Source: CAZVRZ01 sp964629965 (GTDB taxonomy: Bacteria > Chloroflexota > Anaerolineae > Anaerolineales > UBA4823). From it: 64,000 nucleotides of DNA. Shown here in pieces: positions 53,512 through 61,673 of this stretch. Within the stretch, counting starts at the first letter, position 1. Each line of letters opens with the position of its first letter. The DNA is taken from NCBI GenBank assembly GCA_964629965.1, contig CAZVRZ010000002.1, positions 38,276-102,275 of the forward strand, given 5' to 3'. The notes beneath the pieces were generated by a model. The model searched no databases, had not been told where the DNA came from, and saw nothing but the letters and a program-made list of their open reading frames with translations. Made by a program: the position numbers and the translations under genes.

Positions 53512-54645
53512 TTAGATCCGCTCAATAATCGTGGCTGTTGCCATCCCATGCCCAATGCACATCGCCTGCAGCCCATAACGCCCTTGGGTGCGTTCCAACT
53601 CGCACAATAGTTTGGTCATCAAGACAGCACCCGTGGCTCCCAGCGGATGCCCCAGGGCAATGGCGCCGCCGTTCGGATTGACACGGTGGATGTCAGCCTG
53701 CAGTTCTCGCTGCCAGGCCAAAACAGCGGATGCAAAGGCCTCATTGATCTCAAACACATCGATTTCTTCCATGGACACCCCGGCCCGCTTCAGGATCTGC
53801 CGGCTGGCGGCGATGGTGCCATCCATCACCAGAACCGGATCTGAGCCCACCACCTGCCTGGCAGCGATCACGGCCCGCGGCATCAAATTATACCGTCCCA
53901 CCGCCTTGGGCGAGGCCAGCAGCAAGGCCGCCGCGCCATCGCTCACCTGGCAGGAGTTCCCGGCAGTGACAACACCCTCCGGTTTGAAACATGGTTTGAG
54001 CAAAGCCATCTTAGCCGGGTCGGGGGGCATTCTTACGCCCTCATCCGTTCGTACGATAGACCCATCTGGCCTGGTCACGGGCGCGATCTGGCTCTCGAAA
54101 TAGCCCGCCCCAATGGCTTGCATGGCGCGCCAATGACTCTGGTAAGCATATTCATCCAGCTCTTCCCGGCTGAGCGACCAGCGTTCTGCCATCAGTTCGG
54201 CGCTCAAACCCTGGTGCACCAAAGGGTACGGGAAATCCGCCGGCCATTCTGCCGGGTAGTCTGCGCCGATGGGCTGGTTGGACATCATCTCCACGCCGCC
54301 CGCTATGACCAGGTCCATGTCCCCCGCCAGGATAGCCTGGGCTGCAAAATGGATGGCTTGCTGAGATGAGCCGCACATCCGGTTCAACGTCACCGCCGGC
54401 ACCTGGCAGGGAAAACCGGCCTTGAGCACGCCCAAGCGCGCCAGGTTAGCGCCTTGATCGCCCAAGGGAGTGACGCACCCCCACACCACATCTTCCACTC
54501 TACCCGGATCGACTCCCGCCCGCTGCACGACCTCCTTCAGCGCCAATGCCACCAGGTCGAGCGGTTTCAGCATTGCCAATGCTCCCTGCGGCTTGCCAAT
54601 TCCAATAGGCGTGCGTACAGCGGAAATGATATACACTTCAGACAC
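53512..54645 (-). CDS. Acetyl-CoA acetyltransferase (thiolase)
   Basis: 377 residues from the GTG at 54645, which has AGGA eight bases upstream; a GTG at 54651 is the alternative. Conserved opening VYIISAVRTPIG, nucleophile Cys in LNRMCGSSQQAIHFAAQ, His in NPNGGAIALGHPLGATGA, and the second Cys in the CxGxG-type end MCIGHGMATATII. Either degradative (beta-oxidation) or biosynthetic thiolase. It is slightly shorter than the usual 390-400. Confidence 0.92.
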   Translation of the reverse strand: MSEVYIISAVRTPIGIGKPQGALAMLKPLDLVALALKEVVQRAGVDPGRVEDVVWGCVTPLGDQGANLARLGVLKAGFPCQVPAVTLNRMCGSSQQAIHFAAQAILAGDMDLVIAGGVEMMSNQPIGADYPAEWPADFPYPLVHQGLSAELMAERWSLSREELDEYAYQSHWRAMQAIGAGYFESQIAPVTRPDGSIVRTDEGVRMPPDPAKMALLKPCFKPEGVVTAGNSCQVSDGAAALLLASPKAVGRYNLMPRAVIAARQVVGSDPVLVMDGTIAASRQILKRAGVSMEEIDVFEINEAFASAVLAWQRELQADIHRVNPNGGAIALGHPLGATGAVLMTKLLCELERTQGRYGLQAMCIGHGMATATIIERI

Positions 54646-54663
54646 GGGCACATTCCTGGCGCA

Positions 54664-54715
54664 TATATATATCAAGCATACCACAATTGCAAAAACTACG
54701 CTGCAAGGCTACAAT
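54664..54715. promoter_or_regulatory. Divergent promoters sharing one self-complementary -35 (TTGCAA)
   Basis: TTGCAA at 54687-54692 is its own reverse complement. On plus it is 17 bases from TACAAT (54710-54715), +1 near 54722, for the GH1 gene. On minus it is 17 bases from TATATA (54669-54664), +1 near 54657, for the thiolase gene. Confidence 0.7.
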
Positions 54716-54771
54716 TGGGATGGTTTGCAACTCTAGAGCAACTCACTGCTCCATTTGAAAAGGAGAACAAC

Positions 54772-56106
54772 ATGGCTCAAGCAGTATTTCACTTTCCGCG
54801 GGGATTCTTGTGGGGCACGGCAACTGCCGCCCACCAGGTGGAGGGAAATAACACCAACAATAACTGGTATGCCTGGGAGCAGGAAAACGGTCGCATCCAG
54901 CAAGGTCATCGATCCGGGTTAGCCTGCGATTGGTGGAACGGAGGGCGTTGGAATGAAGATTTTGACCGCGCCACCGAAGGCCAGCAAAACGCTCACCGCT
55001 TATCTATCGAGTGGAGTCGCATCCAGCCCACGCCCGACCGCTGGGATGAAACGGCCATCGACCGCTATATCGAGATGCTGCGCGGCCTGCGCGAAAGGAA
55101 CATGGTTCCCCTGGTTACCTTGCACCATTTCAGCGATCCGCTCTGGCTGGTGGAAAAAGGCGGTTGGGAAAACGAAGAAGTGGTCGGTTACTTCGAGAAG
55201 TTCGTCAACAAGATAGTCGAAGTGCTCAAAGATTACGTCTCTTATTGGTGTACGATCAACGAGCCCAATATTTACGCTGTTTCAGGCTATCTTTTGAAAG
55301 TTTTTCCCCCCGGGAAAAGCGATATGGTTGCCCTGTTCCGCGTCCTGGCAAATATGATCCGCGCCCATGCGGTTGCATATCGCGTCATCCATACGATTCA
55401 ACCCCAGGCGCGCGTAGGTTTTGCCCTTAATTATCGCAGTATGAAGCCGGCGCGGAATTGGTCTGCGCTGGATCGTTGGGTGGCAGGGTTTCAATCCAGC
55501 CTGTTCAATGATCTCTTTCCCCGCGCCCTGGTGGATGGCGTCATGCGGTCGCCCCTTGGAAGGCAGCGCATCCCAGAGGCCAAAGGCACCCAAGATTACA
55601 TCGGCGTGAACTATTACTCACGAGAATATCTGGCATTTAACCTGCTCAAACCCGGCGAGCTCTTCACCAGGCGCTTCTACCGCCCAGAGGCGCAGCTCAG
55701 CACGACAGGCTTCATTGCGAACGAACCCGCCGGGCTGCAAGAAGCTCTCCGCTGGGCCCATCAATTCAAAGTGCCCATCCTGGTGACCGAAAACGGTGTG
55801 GAAGACCCCGATGACCGGCTGCGCCCACGCTACCTGGCCGAGCACATCCACCAGATCTGGCGTGCGGTGAATAACAACCTTCCCATCCAGGGATATTTTC
55901 ACTGGACGCTGGTAGATAATTTCGAGTGGGAACGCGGCTGGACACAGCGCTTCGGTTTGTGGGAATTGAATCCTGAAACGCAGGCCCGGCGCAAGCGGCC
56001 CAGCGCGGATTTCTTTGCTGAAATCTGCCGGGAAAATGGTTTGGCATCGGAGGTGGTGGCGCGCTTTGCGCCAGAAGTATTTACATTGCTTTATCCCAAC
56101 CCATGA
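54772..56106 (+). CDS. GH1-family beta-glycosidase
   Basis: 444 residues from the ATG at 54772 (AAAGGAGAA upstream). Glycoside hydrolase family 1 marks: FPRGFLWGTATAAHQVEG, HRLSIEWSRIQP, acid/base E164 in WCTINEPN, IGVNYYSREY, and nucleophile E340 in VTENGVEDPDDRLRP, then GYFHWTLVDNFEWERGW. It hydrolyses beta-glucosides or beta-galactosides in the cytoplasm; the exact sugar is unknown. No signal peptide and no sugar transporter nearby. A leader of about 50 bases precedes it, and the GNAT gene overlaps its end. Confidence 0.95.
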   Translation: MAQAVFHFPRGFLWGTATAAHQVEGNNTNNNWYAWEQENGRIQQGHRSGLACDWWNGGRWNEDFDRATEGQQNAHRLSIEWSRIQPTPDRWDETAIDRYIEMLRGLRERNMVPLVTLHHFSDPLWLVEKGGWENEEVVGYFEKFVNKIVEVLKDYVSYWCTINEPNIYAVSGYLLKVFPPGKSDMVALFRVLANMIRAHAVAYRVIHTIQPQARVGFALNYRSMKPARNWSALDRWVAGFQSSLFNDLFPRALVDGVMRSPLGRQRIPEAKGTQDYIGVNYYSREYLAFNLLKPGELFTRRFYRPEAQLSTTGFIANEPAGLQEALRWAHQFKVPILVTENGVEDPDDRLRPRYLAEHIHQIWRAVNNNLPIQGYFHWTLVDNFEWERGWTQRFGLWELNPETQARRKRPSADFFAEICRENGLASEVVARFAPEVFTLLYPNP

Positions 56107-57014
56107 CGAACAACCAGTCTCCTTCAGTAATACAATCGTCTGCCCTGGTCTGCCGCCCGGCGCTGCCTGCCGATACGCCTGCTGTGCTGGATTTAGCCCG
56201 GCACATCTGGAATGGTCACGATTACATTCCATACGTATGGGAGAAATGGCTGGCGCAGCCAGAAGGGCTGTTGGCAGTAGGTTATCTTGGCCCACACCTG
56301 GTGGGCTGCTGCCACCTGGCGCGTTGTTCGGCAAATGATTGGTGGCTGGAAGGTTTACGCGTTCATCCCGATTGCGAAGGGCAAGGGTTTGCCTCTCATA
56401 TCATAGACTTTATGCTGAGTTACTGGGAGCAGCATGGTGCCGGCCCGGTGCGGTTGGCAACAACCTCGTTTCGCCTGCCGGTGCATCGCATATGCGCCCG
56501 CCGCAGCTTTGCCATGGTCGCCGAGTATTCCCCTCACTCGAGCCGGGCGCTCGAACCACAGGCTTCTTCTTGCCAAGCTGTCTTTCAACCATTGACCGTT
56601 GCAGAAGCAGCCCAGGCAGCCGCACTGGCACGCGAATGCACTTCTCAAGCCATCACGACCAGCTACATGGATTATGAATATGCCTGGAATCCTGCCAATA
56701 TCGAGACAATAACCCGGGCAGTCCAGGATGGGCATGCCTGGTGGTGGAAGGATCGCCAGGGGGTGCTGGTCACCTGGGTCGATCGCGAGGATGGTCAGGA
56801 GAATCTTTATCTTGGATTGGCGGCTTGCGCTCAGGAGCAGTTGGGCGACTTGCTGCTGGATGCCCGCCGCCTGTCAAAAGAATTGGGGTATGCTGAAATC
56901 TTTTGGAATGCCCCGCTCCACCAGGCCGCGGCGCCAGTTCTGATTTCCACCGGCTTCCAGCGCACTTGGGAACATGCGCTCTACGTTTTCGAGAAACAGA
57001 AACGTGTGGTATAA
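56103..57014 (+). CDS. GNAT-family N-acetyltransferase
   Basis: 303 residues. N-terminal GNAT fold with VCRPALPADTPAVLDLARHIW, LEGLRVHPDCEGQGFASHIIDFML as the acetyl-CoA loop (usual form R-x-x-G-x-G/A; here DCEGQGFA) and AVLDLA at the start. The C-terminal half looks like a second, degenerate GNAT unit. Acceptor unknown. It overlaps the GH1 gene by ATGA. Its TAA stop is embedded in the promoter of the tRNA gene. Confidence 0.82.
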   Translation: MTNNQSPSVIQSSALVCRPALPADTPAVLDLARHIWNGHDYIPYVWEKWLAQPEGLLAVGYLGPHLVGCCHLARCSANDWWLEGLRVHPDCEGQGFASHIIDFMLSYWEQHGAGPVRLATTSFRLPVHRICARRSFAMVAEYSPHSSRALEPQASSCQAVFQPLTVAEAAQAAALARECTSQAITTSYMDYEYAWNPANIETITRAVQDGHAWWWKDRQGVLVTWVDREDGQENLYLGLAACAQEQLGDLLLDARRLSKELGYAEIFWNAPLHQAAAPVLISTGFQRTWEHALYVFEKQKRVV

Positions 57015-57015
57015 T
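57007..57015 (+). promoter_or_regulatory. Extended -10 promoter of tRNA-Ser
   Basis: TGG-TATAAT (57007-57015), overlapping the stop codon of the GNAT gene; +1 near 57022. The -35 (TTTCGA, 56987-56992) is weak. Confidence 0.6.
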
Positions 57016-57051
57016 CTCGCCCGCTGGCAGAGAGAAAATTGCCAGTCTACT

Positions 57052-57138
57052 GGAGAGGTCGCGTAGTCTGGCCTAGCGCGCACGCCTGGAGAGCGTGTTA
57101 CCCGAAAGGGTACGAGGGTTCAAATCCCTCCCTCTCCG
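57052..57138 (+). tRNA. tRNA-Ser (anticodon GGA)
   Basis: 87 bases. The acceptor arm GGAGAGG (57052-57058) pairs with CCTCTCC (57131-57137) and the discriminator is G. The anticodon stem CACGC/GCGTG encloses CTGGAGA with anticodon GGA at 57088-57090. A long class II variable arm (TACCC/GGGTA) and a T arm GAGGG-TTCAAAT-CCCTC are present. CCA is not encoded. The last 19 bases also form the end of the recombinase ORF on the other strand. Confidence 0.95.
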
Positions 57139-58685
57139 CAGTTACCAACAAATGCCCTACTCAACAAGGGCAGAAACGCAATAGTCGGTTGAACGGCTAC
57201 TATGGCGTTTCCTCGTACCCAGGCTCCTTCGATTGGCAATCGAAGGAGCCTTTTTCTTTCAATTTGTGAAAGTTCATCCCAGCGAACCAGTTCAGTTCGT
57301 AGGAATTCATGTAATGCCATTGTAGCATGAAACTTCTCAATAAGCAAGCAATTGGCATTCTCTTCATAACGCTCGTTTTCTAACTCATAGTTTTCCCGAT
57401 TGATCTGCCCAGCAAGGTACAATTCTTGGGCCCGTTTATAGCGTTCTTCTGCTAAGGAAAATTGTTGGTTAATGGCCTCGATCGTTTGCTCCTCATCTGC
57501 TTGGGCCACGACCGATCGGACAAACTCGGTAATTTGATCTTCCAGGAATTGAGCCTTAACGATCTTTTGTGGACAATTGTTTATATCAAATAATTTACGG
57601 CCTTCTCCGTACCAAAAATATTTGCCTTTCGTTGAGATGCCGCGCATGTTCGAACCGCAAAAACCGCATTTTAATATTCCAGTTAGTGAATAGCAGCGAA
57701 CCACGCGTTCGTTCTTAATATGAGGATTGTTACTCAACGTTTTGCGCATCTGAGCAACTTGTTTAAATAATTCCTGGCTGATCAGGGGCGGGTGAAGGCC
57801 ATCAAATATATCAACTGGCGACTTGCGAGAACGATATTTGCCTTTATCATCGGAGCCCACATAAGTGATTTTCCCGGTATAGGCATATCGCTGCAACAAG
57901 GTCCGGATCACATCTGTTGAAAAGGATCCGGGTGGGCTATACCCCTTATGACCCTTTTGGCGTAACAGCACTTTGCTACCGTTTGGTAGTGAAACTTTGT
58001 AATTATTCAATGCTTGCGCAATTGTCCGAAATGAATGTTCACCGGTGGCATACCATTCAAAAGCCAGCTTAACTGCAACGCTCTCAATCGGATGCGCTAT
58101 CAGGTGCTTGCCATCAGAGTGATTTGGGCCCCCATAATCGGGGCAGTAATCTTTGCCGTTGGGATCCTCACAATTTCCACACAGCCCATTGCAATACCCA
58201 TACGGGATACCCCCGTTCCATAGCCCACTGCGAGCGCGCTGTCGATAGCCCTTCTTTGTTTCTTGTCGGAGATTATCGATATATATTTCGGCCAACATAC
58301 CCAGAACAGTAAGCATCAGCTTTCCCCAGGGTGTCGTGAAATCCAGTTTCTCCTGTACAGAGGCCAGAGATACCCTACAGGTATTTAGTTGCTCTAAGGT
58401 AGTAAGCAGGCCCCCAAGATGTCTGTAGAATCGGTCTATCTTATCCACCACCACAACATCAAACTTACCCTCTCCAGCGTCCTTGAGCATTTCCTCGAAC
58501 GCCGGTCGCCTGCTCCCTTTCTTGGCCGATACTCCCGCGTCCGTGTAGATTTGTACCAAGCTCCAGCCTTGCGATTGAGTAAAATTTTGAATGTGGACGG
58601 TTTGAGCTTCCAAACTGTGACCTTCGGTTTGTTCTTGTGAAGAAACACGCCGATACCCGACTGCCCTTAATAGGGGTGGTTGCAT
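57120..58685 (-). CDS. Large serine recombinase 1
   Basis: 521 residues from the ATG at 58685 (GAGGAGG six bases upstream). Resolvase catalytic domain: GYRRVSSQEQTEGHSLEAQ with the nucleophilic Ser, SRRPAFEEMLKDAGEG, VVVDKIDRFYRHLGGLL and AEIYIDNLRQETKKGYRQRA. An extra C-x3-C-x2-C-x8-C motif (YCNGLCGNC) lies between the catalytic and recombinase domains. The recombinase domain and the usual zinc ribbon (LKCGFCGSNMRG) follow, then a coiled coil. The final residues (GEGGI) are encoded by the tRNA-Ser 3' end. It can be expected to integrate, excise or invert DNA. Confidence 0.93.
   Translation of the reverse strand: MQPPLLRAVGYRRVSSQEQTEGHSLEAQTVHIQNFTQSQGWSLVQIYTDAGVSAKKGSRRPAFEEMLKDAGEGKFDVVVVDKIDRFYRHLGGLLTTLEQLNTCRVSLASVQEKLDFTTPWGKLMLTVLGMLAEIYIDNLRQETKKGYRQRARSGLWNGGIPYGYCNGLCGNCEDPNGKDYCPDYGGPNHSDGKHLIAHPIESVAVKLAFEWYATGEHSFRTIAQALNNYKVSLPNGSKVLLRQKGHKGYSPPGSFSTDVIRTLLQRYAYTGKITYVGSDDKGKYRSRKSPVDIFDGLHPPLISQELFKQVAQMRKTLSNNPHIKNERVVRCYSLTGILKCGFCGSNMRGISTKGKYFWYGEGRKLFDINNCPQKIVKAQFLEDQITEFVRSVVAQADEEQTIEAINQQFSLAEERYKRAQELYLAGQINRENYELENERYEENANCLLIEKFHATMALHEFLRTELVRWDELSQIERKRLLRLPIEGAWVRGNAIVAVQPTIAFLPLLSRAFVGNCGEGGI
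57222..57255 (+). terminator. Hairpin and T-run downstream of tRNA-Ser, inside the recombinase gene
   Basis: A perfect 13-bp stem, GGCTCCTTCGATT (57222-57234) and AATCGAAGGAGCC (57238-57250), with a 3-base loop and TTTTT (57251-57255) on the plus strand. It would stop tRNA-Ser transcription. On the minus strand the same bases code for RLLRLPIEGA in the recombinase C-terminal region. Confidence 0.8.
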
Positions 58686-58792
58686 TGTCTGCCTCCTCAA
58701 TTATGGTATAAAATATAGTGTAACCATTTTCTGGTATTTTGGTGGGTTGTGTGCCCAATATGATTGTATCGCAACTATGTGGAGGCCATTGA

Positions 58793-59215
58793 ATGACCGA
58801 TATGCCAATCGCTGAAGCCCGGCGCCGGGCTCGTTCAGCACCCTATAATCCTGAGCCGTTGATCAAGCGGGTAGATGAGCTGCTCAATCAAAACAAGGAA
58901 AGTTTCCGAGAAGCTGCACTTGATTCTGGTCTGGATCACCAGGCAGTACGACGCATTCGAGCTGGCAACCGGCCACAGATGCACGTGTGTATTTTGCTGG
59001 CGGATCACTTTGGAACTAATCCAAATGAGATGTTGCAACTGGCTGGTTGGCCAACGCTGAAGGCATTTGATATCCAAACCGCCAATGCTGAAAGACTGCC
59101 CATCGAAGCCGTCGCAGTGGCAAAAGAGGTAGCCAAGATTGCAAATCCAAAGATACGCAAAGCTGTTGCGGATGCCATCCTGACTCTGGTGAAGCAGTAC
59201 TTTGAGTCTAAGTAA
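58793..59215 (+). CDS. XRE-type helix-turn-helix regulator
   Basis: 140 residues, with GTGGAGG before the ATG. An HTH of the Cro/XRE kind lies at about residues 35-85 (NQNKESFREAALDSGLDHQA, VRRIRAGNRPQMHVCILLAD, HFGTNPNEMLQLAGW), followed by a helical tail of about 50 residues. It is divergent from recombinase 1 with a 92-base gap, which is the usual place for a repressor of element excision. The DNA site it binds cannot be seen. Confidence 0.8.
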   Translation: MTDMPIAEARRRARSAPYNPEPLIKRVDELLNQNKESFREAALDSGLDHQAVRRIRAGNRPQMHVCILLADHFGTNPNEMLQLAGWPTLKAFDIQTANAERLPIEAVAVAKEVAKIANPKIRKAVADAILTLVKQYFESK

Positions 59216-59217
59216 TT

Positions 59218-59481
59218 ATGGCTGGCTGGACTACCTGTCGAGATGAAGTCCTGGAATGCGCCAGGCATATTGTTCGAAAAAAGGGGAAAAATGAATTTAC
59301 GGTGGCCGAAATAATCAACACGATGCATTTGCGCGGAAGCCAATACAAAGAATCAACGATCAAAACGCATGTAACATCACGAATGTGCTCCAATTCGCCA
59401 GATCACCATACCGTCACATACGATGATTTTGAGAGAGTTGATGTAGGCCTATATCGCTTGTCGCGCCACCAGGAAAAATAA
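59218..59481 (+). CDS. Small winged-helix-like protein (DUF7669-like)
   Basis: 87 residues, starting two bases after the XRE gene. The pattern TCRDEVLECARHIV, NEFTVAEIINTM, GSQYKESTIKTHVTSRMC, DHHTVTYDDFERVDVGLYRL looks like the DUF7669 domain, a small winged-helix-like fold found in mobile and restriction loci (from memory). It probably works with the XRE protein as a DNA-binding accessory, perhaps an excision factor. Confidence 0.65.
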   Translation: MAGWTTCRDEVLECARHIVRKKGKNEFTVAEIINTMHLRGSQYKESTIKTHVTSRMCSNSPDHHTVTYDDFERVDVGLYRLSRHQEK

Positions 59482-59508
59482 GGAAAGATTTATGCCTTAC
59501 ATAAAATA

Positions 59509-59545
59509 CCCAGTTGCTAAATGAGGGAGCATCCAGCCAACTGGG
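59509..59545. repeat. Inverted repeat between convergent genes of the element
   Basis: CCCAGTTG (59509-59516) and CAACTGGG (59538-59545), 21 bases apart, no T-tract. It could be a weak terminator or a protein-binding site. Confidence 0.5.
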
Positions 59546-59573
59546 GACCGCACTTATCTTACCAATCACCAAT

Positions 59574-61475
59574 CTATAAAGCTATTTTTTGGTATTCTTT
59601 CAGATCAATTGGAATTTCAGCATTTTGTACTACCAGTCCCAACAATCGATCAAATGGACTGTGTGCTAACGCCTTACACAGTTGATGTTGGTTGTCGAAA
59701 TACAGTCCGGCAAACATCGTCTGTAAGATTGCACGCCGCTCAGTCAACGTCATCTGCTGCCAAAGCGCGCCAAAATCACTGAGCAAAGGTACAACCCCAT
59801 GAACTTCGGGGTGAGCAGATGGCTGCAACTTCTGAAGTTGGCGATCGATGTAAAGAAAGGCTTGCTCATACTCAGCTTGGGTGATGTGACCACGCTTAAA
59901 GAGCTCCCTTTGGCGAGTTAGCTCCTGGCGCAGGTTGAAGCTTTGTAGCTCGAACTCGTTCATGCCGTGATCGCTCAGGTAATAGGCCAGGATCGACTCA
60001 TACCATTCTTCAGGAATTATCAACTGTTCTACCAATCGATTCACCTGTTCTTCCAGTAACTTTTGCTGAAGTGATGAGCGATGTCGTTGCACCAGATTTT
60101 GCATCTCGATCTGCTCATTGGCGCTCATTCCTACCGTTGTCAAAACTTCGCTGAAGATTTGGGGATCAGGCTTTTTACGCGTCTTGTATTCCTCCTGTAC
60201 AGTCGCACAGCGGTAATAGCAGTAATCACCACGGCCGGTGATTCCGCGTAGAGTAGCTTGACGCCCATCCCAGGCATGGCATTCCCAACAGTAACCAACG
60301 CCCGTTAGGAGATAATCGTGGACCCGGCGCCCATCAGTTTGGGGCGTATTTCCACGACTTCTCCGTTCTTGTTGGTTAGATTGCCACAAACTGAGCGGGA
60401 CGATGCCTTCATGACGACCTGGGTGCATTTCTAGAATCGAACGCCGACTCATTCCATCGGGTAGTTTCCTGAATTTCTTAATTTGGGTGTTCTCACTCAT
60501 TCCCGGCGCTCGATCATCATCCATATCCAGTGGCGGATTCGGTCGACGAACAACCATTCCGATATGAAATGGATTGGTGATTATCTCTCGGATACTATCC
60601 CGGTTAAATGGCCGGCCCGGACGTTTATTGCGGTTACATTTTGTACGAAACTGCACTTCCTGTCCATCGGGCAAACGGAAGCAGTGTGTATTCAAGTGAT
60701 GGGCAATATCCTGGTAGCTCATCTTCTGGTTGTATAGGGTGTGTACTAACAAAACAGCATGACGGTCAACCGGGTGCGGTATTGGAATACGGCCACGTTG
60801 GCTTTCCAACCGATCCTGTTGACCTGCTAAGAGGCAATAGCCAGGCCCATTCAGATCATCGCAGGTGGAGCATAACCCGTTACAATATCCAATCGGTATC
60901 GTACCATTGTGATGTCCCTTGCGTGACAGTTCGGCTTTGATTTCACGCACGCGTATACTGGTTTGCCACACATACATCTCGGCAAGTGCCCCCAGCACAT
61001 ACAACACCAACCGTCCCCACCAGCTATCGGTGTCGATCTGCTCCGTCACAGAAACCAGGCGTACACGATACTTGCGAAGGAAACGCAAAAATCGCAACAA
61101 CGATTCCAGGTTACGATACAATCGATCGAGGCGGTGAACAACCACCACAGAAATCTTACCGCTTTCGATATCCCGGATCAGATGTTGAAGACCGGGACGC
61201 CTGCTGTTGCGACCTGTGCGATCAGGATCAGCATACAGACCAACAATCTGCCATTTTTTAGAGCGAGCATACTCCTCGGATCGGTCAGGCTGGAATTCCA
61301 TCGAGTAGGAGCGAGCGTGTGAATCGATGCTGGAAACCCTGCTATAGACCGCGGCGCGCTCCTGATCCTGGTTGCCTATTAGGCTGCCAACAGTTTTCTT
61401 AACAAGAAGATCCAGTTCATCCAGCGAAGTAGGCAATACCCAACCACCCTTGCCCGATTCGGTTGATGCTCTCAT
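59574..61475 (-). CDS. Large serine recombinase 2
   Basis: 633 residues. About 40 residues of unrecognised N-terminal extension precede the resolvase domain (AAVYSRVSSIDSHARSYSMEFQ; SGKISVVVVHRLDRLYRN; LGALAEMYVWQTSIRVREI). It contains the same C-x3-C-x2-C-x8-C motif as recombinase 1 (YCNGLCSTCDDLNGPGYC), then the recombinase domain (RDSIREIITNPFHIGM), a zinc-ribbon-like set (GYCWECHAWDG, YCYYRCAT) and a coiled coil. Outside these conserved blocks the two recombinases are diverged, so they are not a recent duplication. It overlaps the small ORF by ATGA and ends convergent with the winged-helix gene. Confidence 0.92.
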   Translation of the reverse strand: MRASTESGKGGWVLPTSLDELDLLVKKTVGSLIGNQDQERAAVYSRVSSIDSHARSYSMEFQPDRSEEYARSKKWQIVGLYADPDRTGRNSRRPGLQHLIRDIESGKISVVVVHRLDRLYRNLESLLRFLRFLRKYRVRLVSVTEQIDTDSWWGRLVLYVLGALAEMYVWQTSIRVREIKAELSRKGHHNGTIPIGYCNGLCSTCDDLNGPGYCLLAGQQDRLESQRGRIPIPHPVDRHAVLLVHTLYNQKMSYQDIAHHLNTHCFRLPDGQEVQFRTKCNRNKRPGRPFNRDSIREIITNPFHIGMVVRRPNPPLDMDDDRAPGMSENTQIKKFRKLPDGMSRRSILEMHPGRHEGIVPLSLWQSNQQERRSRGNTPQTDGRRVHDYLLTGVGYCWECHAWDGRQATLRGITGRGDYCYYRCATVQEEYKTRKKPDPQIFSEVLTTVGMSANEQIEMQNLVQRHRSSLQQKLLEEQVNRLVEQLIIPEEWYESILAYYLSDHGMNEFELQSFNLRQELTRQRELFKRGHITQAEYEQAFLYIDRQLQKLQPSAHPEVHGVVPLLSDFGALWQQMTLTERRAILQTMFAGLYFDNQHQLCKALAHSPFDRLLGLVVQNAEIPIDLKEYQKIAL

Positions 61476-61663
61476 TGGTTATTCTCGTTTGGGTAGTCTT
61501 CCGGCGAAGAACATGCACTGTCAGGTTGCTGATTGTCCTCAACCGGGGTAGCCAGTTTAAGTAGGTGGGTATCTTTCATGTTGCCGTTGATCCGTCGTAA
61601 CGCCAGGGCAAGTTTCTCACAGAAGGTATCGATATTTTCTCTTTCAGCTTGCGTCATAATCAT
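61472..61663 (-). CDS. Short ORF translationally coupled to recombinase 2
   Basis: 63 residues from the ATG at 61663 (AGAGAGAAG upstream). Helical first half (QAERENIDTFCEKLALALRRING) and an acidic, disordered tail. No known family. It begins ten bases after the GNAT stop and overlaps the recombinase start by four bases, so it may be read from the kinase-GNAT mRNA. A recombination accessory protein is possible but unproven. Confidence 0.55.
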   Translation of the reverse strand: MIMTQAERENIDTFCEKLALALRRINGNMKDTHLLKLATPVEDNQQPDSACSSPEDYPNENNQ

Positions 61664-61673
61664 GCTTCTCTCT

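Larger units (their letters stand above)
57120..61663. mobile_element. Putative integrated element with two large serine recombinases
   Basis: The segment differs from its surroundings: it is visibly richer in A+T, and it holds only recombinases, small DNA-binding proteins and a short ORF. Its left end abuts and overlaps the 3' end of tRNA-Ser. The right end is taken as the start of the short ORF, just beside the GNAT stop at 61674, but no terminal repeats were found. Serine integrases leave only a 2-bp core in common, so lack of visible repeats does not argue against integration. Confidence 0.6.

Noticed and set aside
57052..61663. Direct repeat of the tRNA-Ser 3' end at the right side of the element
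   Set aside because: I searched by eye for GGGTTCAAATCCC and CCTCTCCGCA near 59.5 and 61.7 kb and found none; serine integrases need no long repeat.
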